NCBI RefSeq assembly: GCF_025165815.1
Contig: NZ_JAFFZE010000006.1
Location: 372,001-436,000 of the forward strand
Direction: 5' to 3'
Length of the DNA: 64,000 nucleotides
Origin: Actinophytocola gossypii
GTDB lineage: Bacteria > Actinomycetota > Actinomycetes > Mycobacteriales > Pseudonocardiaceae
Part shown: piece by piece, positions 55,778-63,599 of the stretch
Position numbering within the stretch: the stretch's first letter is position 1
Layout: each line of letters opens with the position of its first letter
Notes under the pieces: generated by a model
What the model was told of the DNA's origin: nothing
Seen by the model: the letters and a program-made list of their open reading frames with translations, nothing else
The model's database searches: none
Position numbers and translations under genes: made by a program

Positions 55778-56677
55778 ATGCAGGAATTCCCATCCGGTCT
55801 ACACGGTGCCCACCGACGCGCTGACCTGGTCCGACACCTCGGCGAGCGAAGCGTGCGGCTGGCACTGCGCGAGGGAGAACTCGTCGCCATCGGTCGTCAG
55901 GTACTGGTCGAGCGGGCCCACCAGTTGGACCTCCGCACTCGCGCTGCCGCCGCGTTACTCGTCGCCGGCGACGGCGCTGCCATCACCACCCACACCGCGG
56001 CGCTCCTGTTCGGTTGTACGGCGGCCGAAGCCGGCGAGATCCACGTGCTGGTTGGTTACGCGCGGCAGGTCCACCGCACCCCGAGCATGGTCTTTCACCA
56101 GGGCCTGCTGGACGAACAGGACGTGGTGGACCTCGATGGGCTCCGGGTCCACGCCTTGGAGCCCGCGATCGCCGACCTGTTGTGCCGCGCCCGTCGACGC
56201 ACCGCTCTGGCCTGCATGGACCAGGCGCTCGCGCTGACTCCGCGCTTCGAGCGGGCGGAGTTCCGGGCCGAGGTTCTGCACCGGATCCTCACCCGTCGGG
56301 ACCCTCGTGGGCGACGTCGCGGCGAGATCCTGCTGCTGTTGGCCAGTGGGCTCGCGGAGTCTCCGGCGGAGAGCTGGATGCTGCTCGGGTTCTTCGATTT
56401 CGGGTTGCCGATTCCCGCGCAGCAGCTGCCGGTCCTGGATTTGGACGGTCACGAGCGCTACCGGCTGGACTTCGCATGGGAGGAGGCGCGGGTGGCGGTC
56501 GAGTACGACGGCTACTCCGCTCACGTCGATCGAGCGGCTGCCGACTCGCTCCGGCAGGCCGACCTCGAGCGGCGCGGATGGACCGTCCTACGAGCCAACG
56601 CGGAGGATCTGCGTGATCCCTCACGTCTGCACGCGGCAGTGCATGCCGCGCTGGTGCGCCGGAGATTCGCGGCGTAG
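55778..56677 (+). CDS. AbiEi-like winged-helix protein with DUF559/Vsr-like endonuclease domain
   Basis: 299 residues. The N-terminal part (HRRADLVRHLGERSVRLALREGELVAIGRQVLV, read as two pieces) resembles the AbiEi antitoxin winged helix. The C-terminus, about 205-299, has a restriction-like fold with RYRLDFAWEEARVAVEYDGYSAH and VLRANAEDL, as in DUF559 proteins. Actinomycetes carry many such solitary proteins, annotated as endonuclease-domain or AbiEi antitoxin-like. No toxin gene adjoins it. It is enclosed by inverted 22-bp repeat arrays, which may mark it as a transferred unit. Start ATG 55778 has a moderate upstream site. Confidence 0.72.
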   Translation: MQEFPSGLHGAHRRADLVRHLGERSVRLALREGELVAIGRQVLVERAHQLDLRTRAAAALLVAGDGAAITTHTAALLFGCTAAEAGEIHVLVGYARQVHRTPSMVFHQGLLDEQDVVDLDGLRVHALEPAIADLLCRARRRTALACMDQALALTPRFERAEFRAEVLHRILTRRDPRGRRRGEILLLLASGLAESPAESWMLLGFFDFGLPIPAQQLPVLDLDGHERYRLDFAWEEARVAVEYDGYSAHVDRAAADSLRQADLERRGWTVLRANAEDLRDPSRLHAAVHAALVRRRFAA

Positions 56678-56896
56678 CGGTCGGGACGTACGGGAGCGTA
56701 CGACTCGCGCGACGGGAACGTACGACTCGCGGGACGGGAAGGTACGACTCGCGAGGAGGTCGGTGGTGAGGCGGTCGGCGTCGCGGTCGGGGATGTCGGT
56801 GCTGCCGGTGAGGCGGGGGGCGGGGTGGCGGTGGTGGTTGCGTTCGAGGGCGTAGACGAGGAGGGCGATGACCAGGGCGGTGACGAGAAGTTCCAT
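56621..56896 (-). CDS. Small single-helix membrane protein with repeat-derived C-terminus
   Basis: 91 residues. It starts with a hydrophobic helix (ELLVTALVIALLVYALERN) followed by a polar segment with excellent C-ending codons as far as DLLAS (about residue 50). From there the frame runs through the inverted 22-bp repeat array (ASRTFPSRESYVPVARV) and stops only inside the opposite gene. The original end has most likely been replaced by the repeat insertion. No ribosome site is obvious. No family recognised. Confidence 0.5.
   Translation of the reverse strand: MELLVTALVIALLVYALERNHHRHPAPRLTGSTDIPDRDADRLTTDLLASRTFPSRESYVPVARVVRSRTSRPLRRESPAHQRGMHCRVQT
56688..56753. repeat. Tandem array of three 22-bp repeats, inverted (right side)
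   Basis: Units CGACGGGAACGTACGACTCG plus CG are the reverse complement of the left array at 55591-55678. The middle unit (56710-56731) is exact and the outer two have a few substitutions. Together with the left array they form a long inverted repeat around the AbiEi/DUF559 gene. Confidence 0.88.
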
Positions 56897-56923
56897 GGCG
56901 TTAAGTTTGCGCTCGGTGTGATC

Positions 56924-56939
56924 CTGCCACTAGTGGCAG
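56924..56939. promoter_or_regulatory. 16-bp perfect palindrome upstream of the GlxA-type regulator
   Basis: CTGCCACTAGTGGCAG is fully self-complementary and a further half-site (CTGCCAA) occurs at 56963-56969. It lies between the small membrane gene and the regulator start at 56984, so autoregulation by the AraC/GlxA protein or control of both genes is likely. Confidence 0.5.
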
Positions 56940-56983
56940 AAAGGACCTTGTGCGTCGATATTCTGCCAACGTAGGGTCGGGGT

Positions 56984-57991
56984 GTGTTGGAGACCGTGGC
57001 CGTGGTGCTGATGGACGACGTCACACCGTTCGAGTTCGGCGTGCTGTGCGAGGTGTTCGGGATCGACCGCACCGAGGACGGCGTGCCGCGGGTCGACTTC
57101 CTCGTCTGCGGGGAGGAGCCGGGGATGCCGCTGCGGACCAGTGTCGGCGCGCGGCTCACCCCCGAGTACGGGCTCGACGCCGTCGCCCGCGCCGACCTCG
57201 TCGCGGTGACCGGCGTGAAACTGCGCGACGAGGACCAGTACCCGGTCGCCGTGCTCGAGGTGCTGCGGGCGGCCGTCGCCCGCGGGGCCACCGTGCTGTC
57301 GGTGTGCAGTGGCGCGTTCGTGCTCGGCGCGGCCGGGCTGCTCGACGGCCGGCGGTGCACCACCCACTGGCGATATGTCGACCAACTCGCCGAGCGCCAC
57401 CCCGACGCGCTGCTCGACCCGGACGTCCTGTTCGTCGACGACGGCAACGTGATCACCAGCGCCGGCACCGCCGCCGGCATCGACGCGTGCCTGCACCTGG
57501 TCCGCCGCGAGCAGGGCTCCGCCGCGGCCAACGCGATCGCGCGCCGCATGGTCGTGCCGCCCCAGCGCGACGGCGGCCAGCGCCAGTACATCGAGCTCCC
57601 GATCCCCGAGTGCACCGCCGACAGCCTCTCCCCGGTGCTCGCCTGGATGCTCGACAACCTCGCCATCGACCACACCGTCGCCGCGCTCGCCGGCCGGGCG
57701 CGGATGTCCGAGCGCACGTTCGCCCGCCGGTTCGTCGCCGAGACCGGGACCACGCCGCACCGCTGGCTGACCATGCAACGCGTCCTGCACGCGCGCCGCC
57801 TGCTCGAGGACACCCGGCTGCCGGTCGAGGACATCGCCGCGCGCTGCGGGTTCGGCTCGGCGGCGTTGCTGCGGCACCATTTCAACCGCGTCGTCGGCGT
57901 CGCGCCGAAGGACTACCGCCGCACGTTCGGCGCCGTCCACTCCGGACCGGAACTCGAGCGGTCGTCGAGCGGCGCCCAGCAGAATCGGTGA
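56984..57991 (+). CDS. GlxA-family regulator (DJ-1/PfpI-like domain plus AraC helix-turn-helix)
   Basis: 335 residues. The N-terminal class I amidotransferase-like domain (about 1-190) has TVLSVCSGAFVLGAAGLLDG with a cysteine at the nucleophile position. The C-terminal AraC domain (about 230-325) contains MSERTFARRF and FGSAALLRHHFNRVVGVAP, the two helix-turn-helix motifs. GlxA-type proteins usually activate amine, choline or aldehyde metabolism genes. Start GTG 56984. The downstream gene is a small SnoaL-like protein 86 bases away. Its effector is unknown. Confidence 0.88.
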   Translation: MLETVAVVLMDDVTPFEFGVLCEVFGIDRTEDGVPRVDFLVCGEEPGMPLRTSVGARLTPEYGLDAVARADLVAVTGVKLRDEDQYPVAVLEVLRAAVARGATVLSVCSGAFVLGAAGLLDGRRCTTHWRYVDQLAERHPDALLDPDVLFVDDGNVITSAGTAAGIDACLHLVRREQGSAAANAIARRMVVPPQRDGGQRQYIELPIPECTADSLSPVLAWMLDNLAIDHTVAALAGRARMSERTFARRFVAETGTTPHRWLTMQRVLHARRLLEDTRLPVEDIAARCGFGSAALLRHHFNRVVGVAPKDYRRTFGAVHSGPELERSSSGAQQNR

Positions 57992-58077
57992 CGAGGTTGA
58001 CGATTGCCTCGCAGCGGGGTCGTGGTGCGCTCGTGTGCGCTCGCCCCGCGCGCGCGTTCCGCGCTATACCTGGTTTC

Positions 58078-58449
58078 GTGAGACGTGAGCAGCAGATCGA
58101 CACGTACGTCGACTCGTGGAACGAGCCGGACGTCGATCAGCGGCACGTGCTGATCGAGTCCGCGTGGGCGGCCGAGTGCACCTACCACGCACCGGCCGTC
58201 GAAGCCCGTGGGTACGTCGCCATCAGCGACAACATCACACGCATCCAGCGCAAGTACCCGAACCGCGTGTTCTGCCGGACCAGCGACGTGTTCTCCCACC
58301 GCGAGCGCGCCCGCTACACCTGGGCGATGCTCGACCCGGCCGGCTCGGCCACCATCGCCGGCGTCGACTACGCCCTGTTCGACGAGGACGGCAAGCTACG
58401 CCGCGTCACCTGCGTCTACGACCGCAAACCCCGCCCCGGCGAACTCTGA
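58078..58449 (+). CDS. NTF2/SnoaL-like small protein
   Basis: 123 residues with a cone-shaped alpha+beta barrel pattern: IDTYVDSWNEPD, the strand CTYHAPAVEARG and the GVDYALFDEDGKLRRVTCVYD ending. The fold is used by polyketide cyclases, limonene epoxide hydrolase and many binding proteins, so function cannot be assigned. It follows the GlxA-type regulator in the same direction and is convergent with the DAGK gene, 4 bases apart. GTG 58078 is the chosen start. Confidence 0.75.
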   Translation: MRREQQIDTYVDSWNEPDVDQRHVLIESAWAAECTYHAPAVEARGYVAISDNITRIQRKYPNRVFCRTSDVFSHRERARYTWAMLDPAGSATIAGVDYALFDEDGKLRRVTCVYDRKPRPGEL

Positions 58450-58453
58450 ACCG

Positions 58454-59326
58454 TCAGGCCGCGAGTGCGGTCACCGGTGCGCCGATGGCCTCGACCGCGC
58501 CGGGTAGGACCGTCAGGCGGCGGGGGCCGGGTGCCGGCTGGATGACCTCGCCGTCGTGTTCGAACCACAGTGGACGGTCGTCGGTGCGTTCCAGGACGAC
58601 GGTGCGGCCACGGGTGTAGCGCACGCCGGGGAGATCCGCGTGGGCGCCGTGCCTGGTCCTGGCCAGCATCTCCGGCAGGCCGTGCTCGCCGCCGATCACG
58701 CACACGTCCAACAGGCCGTCGTCGAGGGCGGAGTGGGGGAGCAGCTTGAACTCGCCGCCCCGGTACCGGCTGCCGCCGACGTTCACCACCAGCGTCGATC
58801 CACTGTGGACCTCTACGCCGTCGACCACGACCCGCCCCGGGTACGGGCGGTAGTCGGGCGCCAGCGCGGCGATGGCCTCCTGGTACGACGTTCCGGCGGC
58901 CTTCGCGGCGTGGATCACCTGGGCGGAGAACCCGGTGCTCGCGCCGGCCAGGACCAGCCGGTCGTCCAGCCGGGCCAGGTCGAGGCGCCGGGGTGGCAGG
59001 CCGGAAAGGGCTTGCCGCAACGCCGAGGGCCACGGTGTGCGGCCCCAGAGCGACCGGTACATCGAGTTCGCCGTTCCGCCGGGTACCACCATCATCGGCG
59101 CCGGGCGCCACGCGGTCGCCAGGCCGGCGGCGACCTCGCGGGCCGTGCCGTCGCCGCCGACCGAGACCACCAGGTCGGCGGGGCACCCCCGCGCGATGGA
59201 CGTCGCCTCGCCGGGGGACGTCGTCCAGCGCACCGACACCGGCCGCCGGCACGCGCGGACCACCCGCCACACCAGTTCCCTCGACGCCCCGCCCGCGGCG
59301 GGGTTCGCGATCACCAGGACCCGCAC
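58454..59326 (-). CDS. Diacylglycerol/sphingosine kinase-like lipid kinase
   Basis: 290 residues. The catalytic domain has the ATP site VVSVGGDGTAREV (GGDGT at 57-61) and PGGTANSM (82-87), then a C-terminal beta domain with HDGEVI. Family members phosphorylate diacylglycerol, ceramide, sphingosine or undecaprenol-like lipids. GTG 59326 is preferred for the GAGGTGG site; GTG 59335 is in frame. It is the last gene of the KAS/ACP operon, overlapping or abutting KAS II. Its place there suggests that it phosphorylates the product made by this operon. Confidence 0.82.
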   Translation of the reverse strand: MRVLVIANPAAGGASRELVWRVVRACRRPVSVRWTTSPGEATSIARGCPADLVVSVGGDGTAREVAAGLATAWRPAPMMVVPGGTANSMYRSLWGRTPWPSALRQALSGLPPRRLDLARLDDRLVLAGASTGFSAQVIHAAKAAGTSYQEAIAALAPDYRPYPGRVVVDGVEVHSGSTLVVNVGGSRYRGGEFKLLPHSALDDGLLDVCVIGGEHGLPEMLARTRHGAHADLPGVRYTRGRTVVLERTDDRPLWFEHDGEVIQPAPGPRRLTVLPGAVEAIGAPVTALAA

Positions 59327-59327
59327 G

Positions 59328-60563
59328 TCAACCACCTCGGTTCGCGGTCAGCACCAGCACGGCGTTCTGCCCGCCGAAGCCGAACGAGTTGCTCGTCGCC
59401 GCCGCGACCGGAACCGACCGTGCGGCGCCGTGCACGACGTCGATGTCCAGGTCCGGATCGTGACCGGACACGTTCGCGGTCGGCGGCACCACCGACTCCT
59501 CGACGGACAGCACCGCGCACGCGGCGTCGATCGCGCCGGCCGCACCCAGCGCGTGCCCGGTGACGCCCTTGACCGACGTCACCGCCGGCCCGTCCGGGAA
59601 CAGCCTGCGCAGCACCCCGGCCTCCGCCGCGTCGCCCGCCGGGGTGGACGTGGCGTGCGCGTTCACGTGGTCCACATCGGACGGACGAAGCTCCGCGTCG
59701 GCGAGGGCGGCCCGGATCGCGGCCTCCGCGCCCGCCCCGGTGGGATCCGGCGCGGTGGCGTGGTGCGCGTCGGCCGTCGCGCCGTAGCCGCTGACCCGAG
59801 CCCGGACCCGGGCGCCGCGTGCCAGCGCGTGCTCGGGCCGTTCCAGGACCAGCACCCCGGCACCCTCGGCGGCGACGAACCCGTCCCGGTGACGCTCGAA
59901 CGGGCGTGACGCGGCCGCCGGGTCGTCGACGCGGGCCGACAACGCTCCCATCCGGGTGAACCCGGCCACGATCGGCTGGCACAGGCCGGCCTCCGCCCCA
60001 CCGGCCAGCACGATGTCGCAGCGGTCGGCCCGCAGCAGCTCCCGCGCGGTGCCGATCGCGGTGGTGGCCGACGCGCAGGCGGTCGTGGTCACCAGGTTCG
60101 GGCCGTGCGCGCCGGTGTCCATCGCCAGGTAGCCGGCGACCATGTTCACCCCCATCATCGGGATGAGCAGCGACGACATCCGCCCGGCACCCTCGTCGAG
60201 CAGGGTGCGGTGCTGGGCGGTGAACGTGCCGACGCCGCCGAGCGCGTTGCCCATCACCACGCCCACCCGCGTGCCGTCCCACGACGCCGGATCCAGGCCG
60301 GCGTCGGCGACCGCCTCCCGCGCGGCGACCAGTGCGAGGTGCACGTACCGGTCCAGCCGCCAGGCGGTCCGCCGGCCGAGCAGCGCGTCCGCGTCGAAGC
60401 CGGGCACCCGGCAGCTGAGGTCCACCGGCAGCCCGGCGAGCGCCGGGTCCCGCGCCGCGGCCGGCCGGCCGGCACGGATCGCGCGCCAGCTCGCCTCGAC
60501 CCCGATCCCGCCGGGGGTGACCAGGCCGAGCCCGGTCACCGCCGCGTGGAAGGTGCTAGCCAT
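59328..60563 (-). CDS. 3-oxoacyl-ACP synthase (KAS II / FabF-like)
   Basis: 411 residues of thiolase fold. The active-site triad is Cys163 in TTACASA, His303 in NAHATST and His337 in VKGVTGHALGAAG. This is the FabF/KAS II pattern of decarboxylating elongation, in which malonyl-ACP extends an acyl chain. It starts within the ACP stop region (8-base overlap). In this operon it probably serves a dedicated chain for a special lipid, like RedR in prodiginine synthesis, rather than housekeeping FAS. Confidence 0.9.
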   Translation of the reverse strand: MASTFHAAVTGLGLVTPGGIGVEASWRAIRAGRPAAARDPALAGLPVDLSCRVPGFDADALLGRRTAWRLDRYVHLALVAAREAVADAGLDPASWDGTRVGVVMGNALGGVGTFTAQHRTLLDEGAGRMSSLLIPMMGVNMVAGYLAMDTGAHGPNLVTTTACASATTAIGTARELLRADRCDIVLAGGAEAGLCQPIVAGFTRMGALSARVDDPAAASRPFERHRDGFVAAEGAGVLVLERPEHALARGARVRARVSGYGATADAHHATAPDPTGAGAEAAIRAALADAELRPSDVDHVNAHATSTPAGDAAEAGVLRRLFPDGPAVTSVKGVTGHALGAAGAIDAACAVLSVEESVVPPTANVSGHDPDLDIDVVHGAARSVPVAAATSNSFGFGGQNAVLVLTANRGG

Positions 60564-60804
60564 CCTGGCCGACACCTTTCGCCGACAGCAGGGCGAGCGC
60601 GTCCGCCACCCGGGCGCGCGGCGTCACCGCGTCCTCGGCGATGACGACGCCGAACTCCTTCTCCAGCACCAGCGCGAACTCCACGATGGCCAGCGAGTCG
60701 AGGTCGAGCGCGGCGAACGTGGCGTCCGGGGTGACCTCGTGCTCCTCGACGCCGAAGTAGCCCACCAGGATCTCCGACAGGCGGTCGAGCACGGTTGTCG
60801 ACAT
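60556..60804 (-). CDS. Acyl carrier protein
   Basis: 82 residues, acidic and helical. Ser37 in LDLDSLAIVE is the phosphopantetheine attachment site. Start ATG 60804 is set by AAGGAGG 6 bases upstream; an ATG at 60819 in frame is less likely. It lies between KAS III and KAS II, the arrangement of dedicated type II synthases. It must be activated by a phosphopantetheinyl transferase, perhaps the Sfp-type enzyme at 28948-29655. Confidence 0.9.
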   Translation of the reverse strand: MSTTVLDRLSEILVGYFGVEEHEVTPDATFAALDLDSLAIVEFALVLEKEFGVVIAEDAVTPRARVADALALLSAKGVGQDG

Positions 60805-60815
60805 GTCGTCCTCCT

Positions 60816-61814
60816 TCATCCGGCCTCGATGTCCGGCCAGCGCAACACGGTCGACCCCCAGGTCAGCCCGCCGCCGAAGGCGCCGAGCAGGACTCGTTGT
60901 CCGGCCACCAACTCCCCGTTCCCGGCGGCCGAGGCGAGCGCGAGCGGCACCGACGCGGCCGCCGTGTTGCCGACCTGGTCGATGTTGCGGACGAACTTCG
61001 CCACCGGTTGCCCGAGCATGTCCGCGACGCCGTTGATGATCCGCGCGTTGGCCTGGTGGATCACGAACCGGTCGATGTCGGCCAGGCCGAGCCCGGCACG
61101 CCGCAGCAGGGCCTGCGCCGACCCGGCCATCTGGAAGATCGCCTTGCGGAACACCGCCTTGCCGGCCATGGTGAAGAACTCCGCACCGGGCGGCGCCGGC
61201 TCCCTGGTCGACCGCTGCCGCGAGCCGCCGGCCGGCACCATGATCAGGTCGGCGTCCTGGCCGTCGCTGCCCAGGTCGAACGGCCCGAGCGCGCCCGGCT
61301 CGTCCGCGTCACCCGCCCGCAGCACCACCGCGCCCGCGCCGTCACCGAAGATCGCGGCGGTCGCGCGGCAGTCCGGGTCGACGATCGTGGAGAACGTGTC
61401 CGCGCCGACCACCAGCACCCGCTCGGCCACCCCGGACGCGATCAGCCCCGTGCCGGAGGCGAGCCCGTACAGGAACCCGGTGCACACGGCGTTGACGTCG
61501 AACGCGGCGCACCGGTCGAGCCCGAGCCGGTGCGCGACCCCGGGCGCGGTCGCCGGGCACGGCCGGTCCGGCGTCGTGGTGGCGAGCACGAGCGCGTCGA
61601 CCGTGTCGGTGTCGGCGGACTTGAGCGCCCGCTGCCCGGCCTCCACGGCCAGGTCCGACGTGGCCATCCCCGCCTCGACGACGTGCCGCTGCCGGATCCC
61701 GGTCCGCCCGTGGATCCACTCCTCGGACGTCCCGAGCCGCGCCGCGATCGACGCGTTCGGCACCACGGCCGGCGGCACCCACGTCCCCAGTCCACACAGG
61801 ACAGCGGAGGTCAT
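60816..61814 (-). CDS. 3-oxoacyl-ACP synthase III (FabH-like)
   Basis: 332 residues. The KAS III triad is Cys111 in VNAVCTGF, His253 in VIHQANARI and Asn283 in VGNTAAAS. The end GGLTWGSTVLRWP is typical. It starts chains by condensing an acyl-CoA with malonyl-ACP. ATG 61814 has GGAGGAGG upstream and overlaps the diiron gene stop (ATGA). The starter unit is unknown; branched or aromatic starters occur in such clusters. Confidence 0.92.
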   Translation of the reverse strand: MTSAVLCGLGTWVPPAVVPNASIAARLGTSEEWIHGRTGIRQRHVVEAGMATSDLAVEAGQRALKSADTDTVDALVLATTTPDRPCPATAPGVAHRLGLDRCAAFDVNAVCTGFLYGLASGTGLIASGVAERVLVVGADTFSTIVDPDCRATAAIFGDGAGAVVLRAGDADEPGALGPFDLGSDGQDADLIMVPAGGSRQRSTREPAPPGAEFFTMAGKAVFRKAIFQMAGSAQALLRRAGLGLADIDRFVIHQANARIINGVADMLGQPVAKFVRNIDQVGNTAAASVPLALASAAGNGELVAGQRVLLGAFGGGLTWGSTVLRWPDIEAG

Positions 61815-62725
61815 AGTGCCTCCTCCAGCCCGATGTGTCTCAGCCGCGACTCCTTCATCTCCGTCGACCAGCGGTCGGCGGTGGCGAGCCGTTCCTCCGG
61901 CGTCGTGTCGACCAGCCGGCGGCCGGGCCAGACCTCGTAGTCCCCGACCAGCGACCGGTACCGGTCGAGGCCCTCCTGGAACAGGATCTCCCGGCGCAGC
62001 ACCATGTCGTGCACCGGCAGCACCGACCACATCCGCATCCCCTCGCGGATCAGCGACACCACGCGCGGCCGGTCGGCCGGGTGCGCCAGCAGGTGCTCGC
62101 GGGCGATCGACGCGCCGACGGTCAGGTGCCGGATCTCGTCGATGCCCGCGCCGCGGTCGATCTCCGCCGCCACCGGGTTCAGCGGCCGCCACTTGCGCTC
62201 GGACAGCTCCGCGGCCGGCGCAAGCGCGCCCTCGATGATGATCGCCATCATCACCACGCCGCCGACGAAGTCGTCCCGCATCACCGACAGGCCGAACTCC
62301 TCCAGCGGATCCAGGATCGCGGCGATGTCGTCGCCGGCGGCCGCGTCGAGGTCGGTGACGCCGAGGACACGCAGGTGGTCGCGGAACACCATCGCGTGCC
62401 TGGCCTCGTCGAGCACCTGGGTGGCGTAAAACTCCATCGTGTCGGTGTCCGGTGCGAGGCCGACCAGGAACGACAGCGCCCGCGCCGCCTTGTCCTCGGC
62501 CACCGTCCGGAACGCGTACTCCCGCACCAACGCGTCCCGCAGCGGGCCTGGCTCGAACATGTGCGCCGGCACGGTCAGCGCCGGGTCGTACCCGTCCGGG
62601 CGGCCGGCCAGTGTCCCTTGTGGAACGTTCGTCAGCCAGTACCGCAGGTTCGCGTCCCGCGCGGTCAGCTCGACGCTCGTCGCGCCGTCCAGCAGCGACG
62701 GCGCCGAGTCCCAGTCGGTGATCAC
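61811..62725 (-). CDS. Ferritin-like diiron enzyme (AurF/VlmB-like oxygenase candidate)
   Basis: 304 residues, mostly helical. Candidate metal ligands are Glu77 in VAEDKAA, Glu107 and His110 in DEARHAM, Glu165 in IIIEGAL, and Glu197 and His200 in DEIRHLT. The two ExxH motifs give the non-heme diiron pattern of AurF-type N-oxygenases, VlmB-like proteins and acyl-ACP-linked oxygenases. It is coupled by overlaps to KAS III downstream and a small membrane protein upstream. It may oxidise an amine or an acyl chain in the product. The specific reaction is inferred from fold and context only. Confidence 0.75.
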   Translation of the reverse strand: MITDWDSAPSLLDGATSVELTARDANLRYWLTNVPQGTLAGRPDGYDPALTVPAHMFEPGPLRDALVREYAFRTVAEDKAARALSFLVGLAPDTDTMEFYATQVLDEARHAMVFRDHLRVLGVTDLDAAAGDDIAAILDPLEEFGLSVMRDDFVGGVVMMAIIIEGALAPAAELSERKWRPLNPVAAEIDRGAGIDEIRHLTVGASIAREHLLAHPADRPRVVSLIREGMRMWSVLPVHDMVLRREILFQEGLDRYRSLVGDYEVWPGRRLVDTTPEERLATADRWSTEMKESRLRHIGLEEAL

Positions 62726-63123
62726 GACGCCGCCTCGAACGGCTCGGCGAACGGCTTGAGCGTGCTGCCGAACAGCGCCCGGTCGCCGCACAGGTGGATC
62801 GGGATCGCCAGCAGCGCCCACTCCCAGCCGGCCACCAGCACCCACACCGCGACCACCACCGCGTGGGTGACGAAGCTGTGCATCACGTTGTAGAGCACGT
62901 AGTACGCCTTCGCGATCCGCTCGCCACCGGCGCGGTGGTGCGCGACCAGGCCGGGCAGGTACCCGACGACGTCGATGACGGCGAACAGCACCACCGCCGG
63001 CAGCCACCGCACCTCGCCGAGGTGTAGCACGAACAGCGCGACGCAGACCGCGAGCGCGATCCCGTGCTCCAGGCGCAGCACGGCGCTCGTCGCCCGCGTG
63101 TCGACGTGAACCGCGGCGGTCAT
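62722..63123 (-). CDS. Small membrane protein of the KAS/diiron operon
   Basis: 133 residues with about four membrane helices. The loop HRAGGERIAKAYYVLYNVMHSFVTHA (two pieces) and IHLCGDRALFGSTLKPF are notable: histidines and an Asp lie near the membrane face. I do not recognise the family. It overlaps the diiron gene by 4 bases (GTGA) and shares one base with the SRPBCC gene stop (TGATG). Coupling on both sides means it is an integral part of the pathway, perhaps a membrane oxidoreductase or an anchor. Confidence 0.75.
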   Translation of the reverse strand: MTAAVHVDTRATSAVLRLEHGIALAVCVALFVLHLGEVRWLPAVVLFAVIDVVGYLPGLVAHHRAGGERIAKAYYVLYNVMHSFVTHAVVVAVWVLVAGWEWALLAIPIHLCGDRALFGSTLKPFAEPFEAAS

Positions 63124-63587
63124 CAGGCGATCCGTTCCAGGTCGCTGAGTGCTTCGGCACCTTCCTGCACCGTGGTCGGCCCGAACAGGCCGGTGAGCAC
63201 GTCGCACACCACGCGCTTGATCACCCGCTCCGCGATCGGATCCATGATCCCGGCCATGCTCTCGATGCCGAAGTCCCAGGCCGCGGTGAACCGGACCACG
63301 CAGCCGCGGATGCCCGGCACCAGTTGCCAGGCGCCGGAGAACGCCGCGAAGTCACCGGTGACCTGCTCGAACCCGATCCGCAACCGGTCCCGGTCGACGG
63401 TGTCCCGCTCGGTCCAGCGCAGCAGCCCGCGCCGGAAGTGCACCACCCAGTCGCTCTCGTCGGCCCGGGACCGGACCTCGCGCACGTCGGCGGCGAGGCT
63501 GGGGAAGCGTTCGAAGTCGGCGATCCTGGTCAGCGCGGTGCGCGCGTTCCGCACCGGGATGCGTACGGTCAGTGCCACGTTCCGCAT
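63123..63587 (-). CDS. SRPBCC/polyketide cyclase-like protein
   Basis: 154 residues. The pattern VRIPVRNARTALTRIADFERFPSL, VHFRRGLLRWTERD and the long C-terminal helix MDPIAERVIKRVVCDVLTGLF fit the START-like hydrophobic-pocket fold of polyketide cyclases/aromatases. It could bind or cyclise the chain made by the KAS/ACP set. ATG 63587 has GAGGAGG upstream. It lies 12 bases after the aminotransferase stop and is coupled to the membrane protein downstream. Confidence 0.82.
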   Translation of the reverse strand: MRNVALTVRIPVRNARTALTRIADFERFPSLAADVREVRSRADESDWVVHFRRGLLRWTERDTVDRDRLRIGFEQVTGDFAAFSGAWQLVPGIRGCVVRFTAAWDFGIESMAGIMDPIAERVIKRVVCDVLTGLFGPTTVQEGAEALSDLERIA

Positions 63588-63599
63588 GCTCTGCCCTCC

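Noticed and set aside
58454-59326. Linking the lipid kinase with the AGPS/glpD locus as one ether-lipid pathway
   Set aside because: The loci are about 38 kb apart, and the kinase is translationally linked to the KAS/ACP operon instead.
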